A DNA stretch of 64,000 nt. Origin: Streptomyces sp. NBC_01142. Its GTDB lineage: Bacteria; Actinomycetota; Actinomycetes; Streptomycetales; Streptomycetaceae. The translations under genes were made by a program, and so were the position numbers. The notes under the pieces were generated by a model. It made no database searches, was not told the DNA's origin, and saw only the letters and a list, made by a program, of their open reading frames with translations. Below are positions 18,335-26,967 of the stretch, one piece after another; position 1 is the stretch's first letter; each line of letters begins with the position of its first letter. Location: NCBI RefSeq assembly GCF_026341125.1, contig NZ_JAPEOR010000003.1, forward strand, positions 1,550,001 to 1,614,000. The letters run 5' to 3'.

Positions 18335-19080
18335 ACGTGATGGACACCGCCCTGCGCGAATCGCTGAAGGCCCTGCGGCTCTCGGGAATGCTGGAAACCC
18401 TCGACGCTCGCCTGGCCCAGGCCCACGGCGGAGAACTCGGCCACCTGGACTTCCTCCAGATTCTCTGCCAGGACGAGATCACCCGCCGGGAGACCGTCTC
18501 CTTCCAACGCCGCCTGCACCGGGCGAGGTTCGAGCAGCAGGCCACCTTGGAAGAGTTCGACTTCGCCGCCTCCTCCAAGCTCCCCGCCGCCCAGATCCGA
18601 GACCTCGGAGCCCTGCGATGGCTCCACGCTGGGGAGTCGGTCATTTTGTTCGGCCCGGTCGGGGTCGGGAAGACACACATCGCCCAGGCCCTGGGCCATC
18701 TCGCCATCCGCCAGGGCGCCAACGTCCGTTTCGCCAAGACCAGCCGCATCCTCGCGGACCTGGCCGGCGGCCACGCGGACCGCACCTGGACCAAACGGAT
18801 CCGCGAGTTGGTACGGCCCGACGTCCTCATCCTCGACGACTTCGCCATGCGACAACTCACCGCGGCCCAGGCCGACGACCTCTACGAGCTGGTCAGCGAA
18901 CGACAGGGCCGTTCACTGATCATCACGAGCAACCGGGCGCCCAGCGACTGGTATCCGCTCTTCCCCAACCCCGTCGTCGCCGAGTCGCTCCTGGACCGGC
19001 TCATCAACACCAGCCATCAGGTCATCATGAACGGCCCCAGCTTCCGGCCGAACAAGCGCCCCAAGAAGTCCTCGGACTGA
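18331..19080 (+). CDS. istB: IS21 helper ATPase IstB
   Basis: The 249-residue AAA+ protein has Walker A LFGPVGVGKTHIAQAL, Walker B RPDVLILDDFAMRQL, a sensor region SLIITSNRAPSDWYPLF and an Arg-finger-bearing C-terminus. The ATG overlaps the istA stop by 4 bases, so translation is coupled. IstB binds target DNA as an oligomer and stimulates IstA. All motifs are intact. Confidence 0.93.
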   Translation: MNVMDTALRESLKALRLSGMLETLDARLAQAHGGELGHLDFLQILCQDEITRRETVSFQRRLHRARFEQQATLEEFDFAASSKLPAAQIRDLGALRWLHAGESVILFGPVGVGKTHIAQALGHLAIRQGANVRFAKTSRILADLAGGHADRTWTKRIRELVRPDVLILDDFAMRQLTAAQADDLYELVSERQGRSLIITSNRAPSDWYPLFPNPVVAESLLDRLINTSHQVIMNGPSFRPNKRPKKSSD

Positions 19081-19190
19081 CCCCGAATCATGCGAAGGGC
19101 TGGGGAATAACGTGACCCCAGCCCTGGGGAATAACGTGACCGTTCACAGCTTCGGGTGGCTACGCACGGAGGCGGGCGCTGCACTGGGTC

Positions 19191-19586
19191 CTACCGCTGC
19201 CTGCGCTCATGCTCGGCGAGTTCCTCAGGTGTGCCGTTGAACGCGGGGCCGCAGTTGGACGGCAGCCGCTCAACGACCATCGCAACTGCCTCCTGTGCTG
19301 TGTCAGCCCTACCGATCTTCTGTGTCCGAGAGGGTCCCTCGACGTAGTACGGCCCGGTGTGGTCCGGGCCGGCCGCCGTTGGGCCGATGTACGGCACATC
19401 CCACGTCCAACGGTGCTCTGTACAGCGACTGAAGTGCAGCTCCCACATTCCGATCCAGGGGAAGAGCTGCCGTAGCCGTGGCTCGGCGTATGCCGCCGCG
19501 ACCAGCTCCGCGCTCACTTGGTTGGAACCGAGTAGCTCCTGCCATGCCGCTTCCGCCGTGTCTGTGCCCGGGGCGTTCGTCGTCAT
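19191..19586 (-). CDS. DUF6193-family protein
   Basis: The 131-residue protein has the pattern of the Streptomyces DUF6193 family: AAYAEPRLRQLFPWIGMWEL, HFSRCTEHRWTWDVPYI, then GPSRTQKIGRADTAQEAV and VVERLPSNCGPAFNGTPEEL. The chosen ATG has GGAG 7 bases upstream; two longer starts at 19634 and 19769 are less likely. Members are labelled as natural-product-biosynthesis-associated, but the biochemical role is not known. The right end of the IS21 lies about 40 bases from its stop. Confidence 0.8.
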   Translation of the reverse strand: MTTNAPGTDTAEAAWQELLGSNQVSAELVAAAYAEPRLRQLFPWIGMWELHFSRCTEHRWTWDVPYIGPTAAGPDHTGPYYVEGPSRTQKIGRADTAQEAVAMVVERLPSNCGPAFNGTPEELAEHERRQR

Positions 19587-19659
19587 GTTCGGATTCTCCA
19601 CGGCTGCCCAGTCTGCTGGCTGTGGTGGGGTCATGAGCCCTATTCCGCAGCGTCGAATA

Positions 19660-19832
19660 TCCGAACCCTGCCGATACTCGCCAAGGTCACCGGCAAGGCA
19701 GAGTTCTACCGTCTCGGAACCGACACCGTGCACACCACCACCAGCACTGAAGGCATCACCGGCAAGCACATCGGTACCGGCGCCTACGCGCTCGACCTTC
19801 TCTGCACTAACTCGGGCGGCGCGACCGCATGA
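19660..19832 (+). other. Coding-like remnant of unknown origin
   Basis: The plus strand reads LPILAKVTGKAEFYRLGTDT and continues to a TGA at 19830-19832 with TTSTEGITGKHIGTGAYALD. It has good codon character but no start or ribosome site, so it looks like the 3' end of a lost gene. The family was not recognised. Confidence 0.3.
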
Positions 19833-19837
19833 TTCCG

Positions 19838-20359
19838 TCAGCTATCGACTGTGCCATGTGGTATTGCCACGAGGCCCAATTCCTTACGGGTCGCAACGAG
19901 GAATGCGTTCTGGGCCGACCACAGCCTCTCGAAAGCCTCGGGGGGAAGAGTCGCCTCGGAGCATGTCGCTCGTGCGGCGGCGATCTGCCGAACGCTCCTG
20001 ACGACGTCCCCCGCGGCGTTCAGCGCGTCGGGGGACTCCGACACGAGACGAACAGCCGTGGAGGCTCCCTCAAGCCCTTCCTTGTAGGGGCGCCCTTCCT
20101 GGTCGAAGTAGGGCATCAGTTCGCCCGGAATCCGCGGATGCGGGACAGCAATGATGTTGGCGGTCGGCTCAAGTGCGAACGCCACGTACTGACGGTAGGC
20201 GGCCACGAAGTCTTTGTAGGCAGCCAGACGAATGTCCCTCCACTGACGTGCGTGGTCACGCTGCCACAAACGGTCCTGGTTGCGTATGGACAACCACCCG
20301 CCCAGAACCGCACCAAGCAGCGCAACTACCCCCGTGATCACAGTACTCACAACGTTCAC
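19838..20359 (-). CDS. Membrane-anchored hypothetical protein
   Basis: The protein starts at GTG (MNVVSTVITGVVALLGAVLG) with a GGGGGG ribosome site. One N-terminal membrane helix (about residues 4-22) is followed by a charged helical domain with RNQDRLWQRDHARQWRDIRL and YKDFVAAYRQYVAFA. It has the same overall plan as the gene at 4054-4518. Such Streptomyces proteins have no assigned role. It lies between the IS21/DUF6193 segment and the left direct repeat of the tyrosine-recombinase element. Confidence 0.65.
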   Translation of the reverse strand: MNVVSTVITGVVALLGAVLGGWLSIRNQDRLWQRDHARQWRDIRLAAYKDFVAAYRQYVAFALEPTANIIAVPHPRIPGELMPYFDQEGRPYKEGLEGASTAVRLVSESPDALNAAGDVVRSVRQIAAARATCSEATLPPEAFERLWSAQNAFLVATRKELGLVAIPHGTVDS

Positions 20360-20465
20360 ATGTTCCCCCCGGCCTCGGTGGAGCCTGCCCAGTTTCCAGC
20401 AGGGCGTGGTCACGAGCGAGGGTGCGGAACCATCGGAAGTCCGACACATCGCCGCCAAGTCGAGC

Positions 20466-20490
20466 CGATCACCGAGTCGGTGCAGTCAAT
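20466..20490 (+). repeat. Direct repeat flanking the recombinase pair, left
   Basis: GATCACCGAGT-N2-GTGCAGT followed by CAATTAACC. The same core occurs in the same orientation at 24190-24212. The two copies bracket the two tyrosine recombinase genes and are candidate crossover or element-end sites. Confidence 0.55.
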
Positions 20491-20505
20491 TAACCGCTCT
20501 CTTGA

Positions 20506-22953
20506 TCACCCGTCTGTGAGCGGGGGCCTTTGATGAGGAAGTCCCAGGTCAACGGTCCCACTGCGCTGGAAGCGCTGTGCCTGTCCGCGTTTGCCGCGCA
20601 GGAAGGTGAGGGTCAAGTCGATGCCTTCGATCTCACCCTGCCAGTCCTCGGTGACTGCCCGCTTGCGGCGCTCGACCAGGTCCTGCTCCAGTTCGTCCAG
20701 ACGCGGCAGCATCTTGGGGTTGATGCTCAGCATCGGGCAGCGAATGCAGGCGTGCTCGTGCGCGCAAGAGGTCCCGTAGGGCCTGCCGCAGGAACCCAAC
20801 TCGACCCGACGCTTGTCGAAGTGCTGCTGGAAGTCGCTCCATTCCTCAGTGCTGGGGTCGCGGTACTCGTCCTTGGGCCGCTCGGCTCGGCGCCGGGCGA
20901 GGAACTGCTGGTACTGGCTGATCACATCCTCGTCGAACACGGCGACGTAGCCGCGGGTGGTTCGGATGTCGAGATGCCCGAGCAGAGCGGCGCCGATGTG
21001 GATGGGCAGGCCGTTGTTCACGAGCTCGGTGGCGAACAGCCTTCGGAAGTCGTGGGGAGCGAACTTCACGCCCTGGAACTGCGGGTGCGTCACCGCGAGG
21101 GCGTCGCAGGACCGTTTGATCATGCGCCAGATAGTCGTAGTGGACATGCCCCGCTGGGTGCCGCCGTGGAAGGTCTGGAACAGATAGGGCAGTTCTTCGC
21201 TCCAGACCCTTTCGTGCAGGTCGTAGCGAGTGCAGACCGGGACGGTGCCGTGCTGGTCACGGTGGCGCCGGATGATCTGCGCGATGACGTGGAACAGCTC
21301 GGCCGACATGGGGATGACCCGCTCCCGATCGCTCTTGGATGGGGAGACGACCAGCAGGGCCACGACTTCGCCGCTGGACCGCTGGTATTGCCGGACGCTG
21401 AGGTGGGTCAGCTCGGTCAGCTCCTCGGCCCGCAGCCCGGCCAGCCGCAGGGTCTCAACGACGGCCCACTGCCAGAAGACGGTGTTCTCGTCCCTGGAGA
21501 GGTGAACCAGCTCGCCGGTGGAGCGGTTGACCGCACGGACCGGCGGCCGGTTGTGCCGCTGGTCCTTGGTGGAAACCCGCAGCCAGGTCGTGCCGTCCGC
21601 GACGAATTCCTCACCGTTTTCGACCTGCTGGGCGGCTTCAAGCAGACTCCGCAGGCGGTGCCAGGTGTCATTGACGTGCTGGGACAGGACCGGCAGGAGC
21701 GGCTGCCGGTCGCGGGTGCGGTTGGCCATACGTTCTTGCAGCCGGCGCCGTCGCAGGTGGAACCAGCGCAGGTCAGCGTCACGGACCGGGCAGGGTGCGA
21801 CCCACTTCGTCCAGCGTTCCGGTTCGGCGACGGCCCAGGTGTGAAGGTCCAGATAGAGGGCGCGGACGGCCATCAGCGGTCCGTCGACGTCCAGCCGTGG
21901 GTTGCCGCCTGGCAGGACCAGCAACCATTCCTTCCACTGCGTGAAGGTCTCCTCCGAAAGCCGGAGGTCGGTCTGGTCCGGGTTGATCTCCTCGATCTGC
22001 TTCCAGAACACCTTGATCAGCAGGTTGGTCAGCTGTCGCAGGGTGGAGTAGTCCAGTCCGGCGGAGCGTCGGCGGATGTACTCGACCAGGACGTCACGGA
22101 CCTCGCGGTTGCGCAGGTTGTGGCGGTCGACGGATTCCTCGACGGAGATCTGCCCGCGGGTCACTGCGGCCCGGAAGGTGCGGGGTGCGGAGGCCGGGAA
22201 CTGCCCCATCTCGTGAAGGATCGGCCAGGCCAGGGTTCCCGCGTAGCTGCCCGAGTCCGCCCGCTCACCGGCCAGGCCACGGTTTCGGGACTCGATGGCG
22301 TAGTGCAGCAAGGCTTCTGGCGTCAGGTCCTTCAGGTCGATGCCGAAGACGGTCAGCGCGCAACAGACGTCGAACTTTGTTCTGGTGCGGCGGGCCTGGG
22401 CCATCGGCAGCTGGTCCGCCCGCGCGCAGAATTCCTCCAGCCACGGGTCGTTCGCGACTCCGCAGAACCACGGTGCGTAGTGGAAGAAGCGGTTGCAGCG
22501 GAAGCCCACCAGGGTGGGGCGGACCAGCCGCATGGCGAAGGCGTATCCGGTCGCCCGGTTCAGCCGGTTGCGCAGGTACTTGTCGTCGCCGGCCACGTCC
22601 CCAACAGGATTGCCCTGGTCGTGCCCGGACGCTTCCCACCACTCCTGCCAGGTCGCTCCCGGAAACGTGCCCAGGTGGCCGAGGAAGTCCCGCATGGCAC
22701 CACGCTGTTTGAACTTCAGCTGTTCGGACTGCGAGAAGTGGTCGGCGGTGGCCTTGATGATCTCCTTCGGCGACGCGGTGCTGAAGTCGCCCAGGGAGCG
22801 GGGCGGCCGGATCGGGAGCGGGGGCGGCGCCGGGGTGAGCGCGGTCGGCGCGAAGTTGCCGACCGGGACCGTGCTGTCGTTCTCGTGACGGTGGACCCGG
22901 TTGGTCGTCGGGCCCTTCAGCCGCAGGCTGTTGCCGACCTTACTTCCCGGCAC
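20506..22953 (-). CDS. Large tyrosine recombinase (Tn554 TnpB-like)
   Basis: The 815-residue protein carries a C-terminal tyrosine recombinase domain. The first Arg is in LAGLRAEELTEL, the HxxR box is FAPHDFRRLFATEL, and a His plus catalytic Tyr lie in ALLGHLDIRTTRGYVAV. After it comes a Cys/His cluster (CGRPYGTSCAHEHACIRCPM) that may bind zinc. The long N-terminal half has a SAM-like core-binding region. Its start overlaps the end of the upstream recombinase by 14 bases. Tn554-type elements use two such recombinases plus a small TnpC. The third gene is absent here, but a TnpC-like tail occurs at 37.1-37.7 kb. Confidence 0.85.
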   Translation of the reverse strand: MPGSKVGNSLRLKGPTTNRVHRHENDSTVPVGNFAPTALTPAPPPLPIRPPRSLGDFSTASPKEIIKATADHFSQSEQLKFKQRGAMRDFLGHLGTFPGATWQEWWEASGHDQGNPVGDVAGDDKYLRNRLNRATGYAFAMRLVRPTLVGFRCNRFFHYAPWFCGVANDPWLEEFCARADQLPMAQARRTRTKFDVCCALTVFGIDLKDLTPEALLHYAIESRNRGLAGERADSGSYAGTLAWPILHEMGQFPASAPRTFRAAVTRGQISVEESVDRHNLRNREVRDVLVEYIRRRSAGLDYSTLRQLTNLLIKVFWKQIEEINPDQTDLRLSEETFTQWKEWLLVLPGGNPRLDVDGPLMAVRALYLDLHTWAVAEPERWTKWVAPCPVRDADLRWFHLRRRRLQERMANRTRDRQPLLPVLSQHVNDTWHRLRSLLEAAQQVENGEEFVADGTTWLRVSTKDQRHNRPPVRAVNRSTGELVHLSRDENTVFWQWAVVETLRLAGLRAEELTELTHLSVRQYQRSSGEVVALLVVSPSKSDRERVIPMSAELFHVIAQIIRRHRDQHGTVPVCTRYDLHERVWSEELPYLFQTFHGGTQRGMSTTTIWRMIKRSCDALAVTHPQFQGVKFAPHDFRRLFATELVNNGLPIHIGAALLGHLDIRTTRGYVAVFDEDVISQYQQFLARRRAERPKDEYRDPSTEEWSDFQQHFDKRRVELGSCGRPYGTSCAHEHACIRCPMLSINPKMLPRLDELEQDLVERRKRAVTEDWQGEIEGIDLTLTFLRGKRGQAQRFQRSGTVDLGLPHQRPPLTDG

Positions 22954-24172
22954 CGAACACCGCCTCGATGTCGTCCGCGGCGTACTGAGTGGGCCAGGAC
23001 GTGGGCTGAACGGGCCGGGAGTAGTGGGCGGCGAGCTTGTCGACCAGGTCGTCCAGGCCGACGACCGTGTAGAGCTCGGTGGTGCTGATATGCGCGTGCC
23101 GCAAGATCGTCTGTACTTCCACCAGTGTCAGCTCCGGGTCGCGGGCCATCCGTGTGGCGGCGGTGTGCCGCAGGTCGTGCAGGGTCCAGTTCGAATCGAG
23201 CTTCTCGACCGCCCGCTGAATGATCCGGCGGGCAGCCCAGTAGGTCAGGGGCCGGGGCTCGCCCCGGCGGGTTCGCCAGACCGGGACTCCGTCCGGTGGC
23301 AGGCCGGTCTCGTCCAGGTAGGTGGCGAGGTAGGCCAGGGCCTCCGGGGAGGCCGGGACCGGCTGACGGGCCCGAGTGCCCTTGGTGATCACCCAGAGCT
23401 GGCCCTTGGTCCAGTCGATGTCTCCGAGTTCGATGCCGAGCAGTTCCGAGGCGCGGGCGCCGGAGGAGACGTAGCAGGACATCAGGGCCCGGTCCCGGGC
23501 GCATCCCATCTGCGCGAAGAGCTCTTCCCACTGCTGATCGGACATGGCCCGCGGCTGCCGGACGGTCATCTTCGGCCTCAGCCGGCCCCGCCGATGCTGA
23601 GCCCGGGATTCCAGCGGCGAACGGTGGGCCAGCGCGGCCCGGCGGGCCCGGTTCTCCGGGACGGGGTTGAGCACCGGGCCGCGGCCGAAGTGCATGTGGA
23701 AGGAGTAGAAGCCGTGGACCACGGTCAGGTTGTGGGCGATCGTCGCGGGCGAGTATCCGGCCCGCAGCCTGGGCTTTCCGGTCTTCGGGTTCACCGATCC
23801 GGCCTGGGGACTGCCGGGGCGCCGCTGCCGCTGGGGATTACGGGCGTGGCGGAGCCAGCCCACCAAGGCGACGGCTTCCGCCTCGGTGACCTGTTCCCAT
23901 CCCACGTCCAGGGCCCACAGGACCCGGAACCACCGCAGCAGGTCGTACGCATAGCTCCGGCAGGTCTCGGGACTGGCGTCGCCCAGCATCCGGTCCCGCA
24001 GGTACCGGCTGGCCGGCTCGACCTCGCGGTCGGCGGCATCCACCACGAACCACGGCAGCGACGGCGCTGTACCCGGCACCACCGCCCCCACCCGGGGCAG
24101 CCGTACCCGCCCGTCAATCAGATCGCGATGAAGCGAAGGAGTCTCGTGCATCCCCAAATGCTCACCATTCAC
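22940..24172 (-). CDS. Tyrosine recombinase (Tn554 TnpA-like)
   Basis: The 410-residue protein has a core-binding domain (SYAYDLLRWFRVLWALDVGW, about 75-95) and a catalytic domain. Arg is in VSSGARASELLGIEL, the HxxR box is TLHDLRHTAATRM, and ILRHAHISTTELYTVV supplies His and Tyr. The set of catalytic residues is complete. It is the first gene of the two-recombinase operon, and the promoter should lie around 24173-24290. The likely role is site-specific transposition without terminal inverted repeats. Confidence 0.88.
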   Translation of the reverse strand: MNGEHLGMHETPSLHRDLIDGRVRLPRVGAVVPGTAPSLPWFVVDAADREVEPASRYLRDRMLGDASPETCRSYAYDLLRWFRVLWALDVGWEQVTEAEAVALVGWLRHARNPQRQRRPGSPQAGSVNPKTGKPRLRAGYSPATIAHNLTVVHGFYSFHMHFGRGPVLNPVPENRARRAALAHRSPLESRAQHRRGRLRPKMTVRQPRAMSDQQWEELFAQMGCARDRALMSCYVSSGARASELLGIELGDIDWTKGQLWVITKGTRARQPVPASPEALAYLATYLDETGLPPDGVPVWRTRRGEPRPLTYWAARRIIQRAVEKLDSNWTLHDLRHTAATRMARDPELTLVEVQTILRHAHISTTELYTVVGLDDLVDKLAAHYSRPVQPTSWPTQYAADDIEAVFGAGK

Positions 24173-24189
24173 GGCCCTCGGGGCGAGCA

Positions 24190-24212
24190 GATCACCGAGT
24201 TAGTGCAGTTAA
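24190..24212 (+). repeat. Direct repeat flanking the recombinase pair, right
   Basis: GATCACCGAGT-N2-GTGCAGT followed by TAACAGACC. It matches 20466 onward at about 18 of 21 positions in the same orientation. Confidence 0.55.
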
Positions 24213-24290
24213 CAGACCAGAGTTTCCACGCCCTGTTCCTGTTCTTCGCCGCCCTGATCATCGCCACCGTCTGACAGAAGGGGACCCGCC

Positions 24291-24638
24291 ATGAATGCCG
24301 GGGCGTCGAAGGAACTCGCGACGACCGCCCACGTCACCGCGATCGAGACCACCGCCGACCGTGCGGGCGTCACCGGTGAACTCGCCTTCCTCGCCCCGGC
24401 AGCGTCCGCCGCGCTGCGCCTGCTCGCCGACGCCATCCAGCGCGGCACCGACCACGACTTCGTCGTCCAGGCTCTGAAGGACGCAGGCGTTCACGAAGCG
24501 TTCGCCGATGTTCTGGACGCCGCCTCGACAGCCGTCATGAACGGCGTGGACGACCCGTACGACTTCGACGAGCGCCTGGAGGCCGACAACCTCAGCGGCG
24601 CGGCATCCCAGGTCCGCGACGCCTTCCGTTGGCTGTAA
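24291..24638 (+). CDS. Conserved small hypothetical protein
   Basis: The 115-residue acidic, mostly helical protein (MNAGASKELATTAHVTAIET) has blocks LRLLADAIQRGTDHDFVVQA and FADVLDAASTAVMNGVDDPY. The start is preceded by AGAAGGGGACCCGCC. There is no membrane segment or known motif. It lies just right of the recombinase element, with a second small gene about 90 bases downstream. The family is unknown. Confidence 0.6.
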   Translation: MNAGASKELATTAHVTAIETTADRAGVTGELAFLAPAASAALRLLADAIQRGTDHDFVVQALKDAGVHEAFADVLDAASTAVMNGVDDPYDFDERLEADNLSGAASQVRDAFRWL

Positions 24639-24731
24639 CCGACATCGCTCCGCGAGAAAGGAGAGCCCCCATGGCGCATCGTCTGCCCCCCAGGCGACTG
24701 GCCGCCCCTCCGCGCCGCAGCCGCTCACCCG

Positions 24732-24950
24732 ATGGGCAACATCACCCCGCGCATCGAGATAGCTCCCGGGGTGAAGGCCTGGCTGACGGCCGCAGACGAG
24801 ATCGCCCTCGAAGAGCTCGGCCTCGGCCACTCGATCGACGACTGCGGCCACGTCCAGGGCAGCGCCGACCCCAACGGCGAACACCGCACGCACCCGCACC
24901 TCTTCCGCATCACCACTAACGGCCGCCAGGCCGTCGCGGACGCCACCTGA
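24732..24950 (+). CDS. Small hypothetical protein
   Basis: The 72-residue protein (MGNITPRIEIAPGVKAWLTA) has AADEIALEELGLGHSIDD in the middle and HPHLFRITTNGRQAVADAT at the end. The GTG/ATG start lies close behind the preceding gene, so both may be co-transcribed. No motif is recognised. A 14-bp hairpin follows 60 bases after its stop. Confidence 0.5.
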   Translation: MGNITPRIEIAPGVKAWLTAADEIALEELGLGHSIDDCGHVQGSADPNGEHRTHPHLFRITTNGRQAVADAT

Positions 24951-25008
24951 CACGCAATGCGCTCCACGGCCGCCCAACTGCAGCCTGGTGACCAATGCGA
25001 CCCTGGAC

Positions 25009-25059
25009 GGTGCTGCCCGGCGCGCGCCCGACCTCAAAGCCGGCCCGCCGGGCAGCACC
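25009..25059 (+). terminator. Hairpin terminator
   Basis: A perfect 14-bp stem, GGTGCTGCCCGGCG / CGCCGGGCAGCACC, surrounds a 23-base loop downstream of the gene ending at 24950. Confidence 0.6.
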
Positions 25060-25186
25060 AGCTGTCTGTTCCGGCTGAATCTGCCGAGGGGAGAGGGCCA
25101 GGTGGAGGCATCCGGCGAGGCGGCACACCTGGCCGGGGTGACTCGCTCGCCGGGGTCTGGCCGCGGACCGGGCTGCGTCCGGCCGG

Positions 25187-25570
25187 TCAGCGGGCCCAGG
25201 CGCGCAACTGGGCGGCTACCTCGCGCAGGGCGAGGGTGCCGTTTCGAAGGCCTGTAACCAGTTGGGCCATGCCCCCGGCCGGCGGTTTGACCGGCTCACC
25301 GGACTCACGCAGGTAGCGGATGGCAAGAGCGCTGCCGACAAGACCGTTGTAGTCGGTCAGCGGCGTCGTAGCCACGAACATCTGCAGCAGGACCGCGGCG
25401 CGGACCGGGGTTTCGACGTAGAAGGGTTCGCCGGCGTGCAGCTCGTACGCGTGCCGGTACACGGCAGCGGCGAGAGCGGCCCAGTCGTCGATGCCGACTT
25501 CCCGCCCGGTGTTCTCCTCGAACTGCTGGAGCGATTCCTCGATCCAGCGGGCATCCACACGGAGAATCAA
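25187..25570 (-). CDS. Fic/Doc-type toxin-like protein
   Basis: The protein of about 127 residues follows the pattern of Streptomyces proteins annotated as toxin components of Fic-type systems: WAALAAAVYRHAYELHAGEP, VRAAVLLQMFVATTPLTDYN and GLVGSALAIRYLRESGE. The classical Fic catalytic motif (HPFxxGNGR or a clear variant) is not present, so AMP- or phospho-transfer is doubtful. The start overlaps the stop of the upstream antitoxin-like gene (TTG in TTGA; a GTG lies four codons further on). A pair of this form implies a toxin-antitoxin role, but toxicity is not shown. Confidence 0.6.
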   Translation of the reverse strand: MILRVDARWIEESLQQFEENTGREVGIDDWAALAAAVYRHAYELHAGEPFYVETPVRAAVLLQMFVATTPLTDYNGLVGSALAIRYLRESGEPVKPPAGGMAQLVTGLRNGTLALREVAAQLRAWAR

Positions 25571-25791
25571 CGCTTACCCGCCTCGAAGGTCTCCTCGAAC
25601 TCACCCAGCAGGTCCGTCATGTCATCGACCAGTCCGGACACGAAGGCGTCGCGCTGCGGGTCGACCTCGCTCTCGACGATGCCGGAGACGTACGCCTGGA
25701 TGGTGACGCCGCGGTGCCTGGCCCGCGCGGTGAGGAGCTCGTGCGTGCGGGCCCCGACCCGGACGTTCAACTGCTTCTTCTCGGTCTCCAT
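25567..25791 (-). CDS. Ribbon-helix-helix antitoxin-like protein
   Basis: The 74-residue protein begins METEKKQLNVRVGARTHELL. This is a beta strand with alternating residues followed by helices, as in Arc/MetJ RHH repressors. The C-terminus is acidic (DMTDLLGEFEETFEAG). It is encoded directly upstream of, and overlapping, the toxin-like gene, the usual antitoxin-first order. It probably binds its own promoter just right of 25791, where GCTAGCAATTGCTAGC-like palindromic bases (25799-25815) could be the operator. Confidence 0.7.
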   Translation of the reverse strand: METEKKQLNVRVGARTHELLTARARHRGVTIQAYVSGIVESEVDPQRDAFVSGLVDDMTDLLGEFEETFEAGKR

Positions 25792-25798
25792 ACCCGCA

Positions 25799-25816
25799 GC
25801 CTAGCAATTGCTAGCA
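25799..25816. promoter_or_regulatory. Palindromic operator candidate for the antitoxin
   Basis: The sequence CCTAGCAATTGCTAGCA lies 8-25 bases upstream of the antitoxin start. Its core GCTAGCAATTGCTAG-type dyad (TAGCAATTGCTA) is AT-rich in a GC-rich setting. RHH antitoxins typically bind such dyads and repress their own operon. Confidence 0.45.
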
Positions 25817-25864
25817 CATTGTGGGAGGGGTTCGTATGCCCCTGGGGCCCCAGGATCACGTCGA

Positions 25865-26785
25865 TCACCTCGCGTCCTCGATGCGTTTGGCGCGGGCGCG
25901 CGCGGTCTCGGCGCCGCTTCGTGCTTCGCGGACCTTGCGGACGGAATCCGACAGGCCGCGCCGGGCTTGGTCCAGTGCGCTTCGTGCCTGGCGTCTTTGC
26001 TCCTGGGCGGCTTTCACCTCACCGCGGCCGCGGTCAGCGCCACCGCGCGGACGGCCGCTTTCCCACCCCCAACACGATCCAGCCGCCCGGCCAGTCAGGA
26101 CCAACAGGACGGTGCCGACAGCTCGGTCTGGAGCGTCAAGGAGCAGCGCCGCGAGGCAGAGCGGCAACGGAAGGTCGCCCAGGCCCGCCACGACGCGGAG
26201 AGCGCCGAGCAACAGGCACGCGAGCGGGAGGACGAGCTGCGGCAGGCCGGATCAGCGCAGGAGCAGGCCGAGAAGCAGCTCCAGGCGGCGGAGGCACGGT
26301 CCGCCGCCCTCGCCGAGGAAGCCCACCGGGGGATTGAGCGGCTTGGCGAGTTGGCCGGAGGCCCATTCCTGTGCTGCCTGGGGATCGGCCAGGACCGCGC
26401 GCAGGGTTGCTTCGATCTCGCGCTGTACGTCTTCACTGACCGGATGCCCGGCTTCTGCTGCCAGCTGGCGGGCTTGGCGTGCCAGCACGCCGACCAGGCG
26501 GTGCTGCTGGCTGGACAGTTCGCGCAGCTGCTCATGGTCGAGTTCCTGGTGTGCTTCTCGCAGGCCCTCGCCGAGGCGGAGCAGGCCGGCGACGGCGTCG
26601 GGCTGGGCGCGTACGAGGAGATTGCTGGCCCATGCGGAGAGCGTCGGGCGCCTCAGCGCGCCGATTTTGACGGCCAGCTGTCGGTCGCCTGGTTTGCGGG
26701 CAGCGGCCGCGTGCTGGCTGCGGGCGTCGATGAAGTCTTCGGGCGGCAGCTCGTACAGCTCGTCCGCGATGCTCTCCAGATCCAC
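25865..26785 (-). pseudogene. Coiled-coil hypothetical protein broken by an internal inversion
   Basis: The minus strand encodes the N-terminal domain (MDLESIADELYELPPEDFID, then LRRPTLSAWASNLLVR) down to LNPPVGF near 26315. The C-terminal coiled coil (VKAAQEQRRQARSALDQARR onward, stop at 25865) lies further on. The expected middle, a Pro-rich linker plus KEQRREAERQRKVAQARHD and EKQLQAAEARSAALAEE, is present but reads on the plus strand between about 26040 and 26320. Both outer parts are in the same minus frame. The inverted block has matching codon phase, so re-inverting it restores one continuous protein of about 300 residues. As it stands, the minus frame stops at 26252. Confidence 0.75.
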
Positions 26786-26967
26786 AGCTCACCCAGCACC
26801 CTTCACTCTGACAGGTGCGAATTTGCACTCTTTGCCCGGGTAATTCCTATGTATGAGTCTTGCTCCTCCGGTGGAGCCGATGCTGGCCCGAGCGGTGCCG
26901 CGTCTGCCGGGGCCCGCGGGACGGTCGGGGGAGGCGGAGCCGTGGGGCCGGATCGTACGATGACCGC

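Larger units (their letters stand above)
16540..19148 (+). mobile_element. IS21-family insertion sequence
   Basis: Imperfect terminal repeats occur at the left (TGAACGGTCACGATTTTCCC, 16542 on) and right (reverse complement starting TGTGAACGGTCACGTTATTC, ending 19148). The right end has an extra internal copy. They bracket istA and istB, both full length with intact motifs, so the element looks functional. Confidence 0.85.

Noticed and set aside
20530..23088. An 852-codon open frame on the plus strand
   Set aside because: It is the antisense of the two tyrosine recombinases, whose catalytic motifs are clear on the minus strand. High-GC third positions keep the opposite frame open. Its translation has no recognisable domain.
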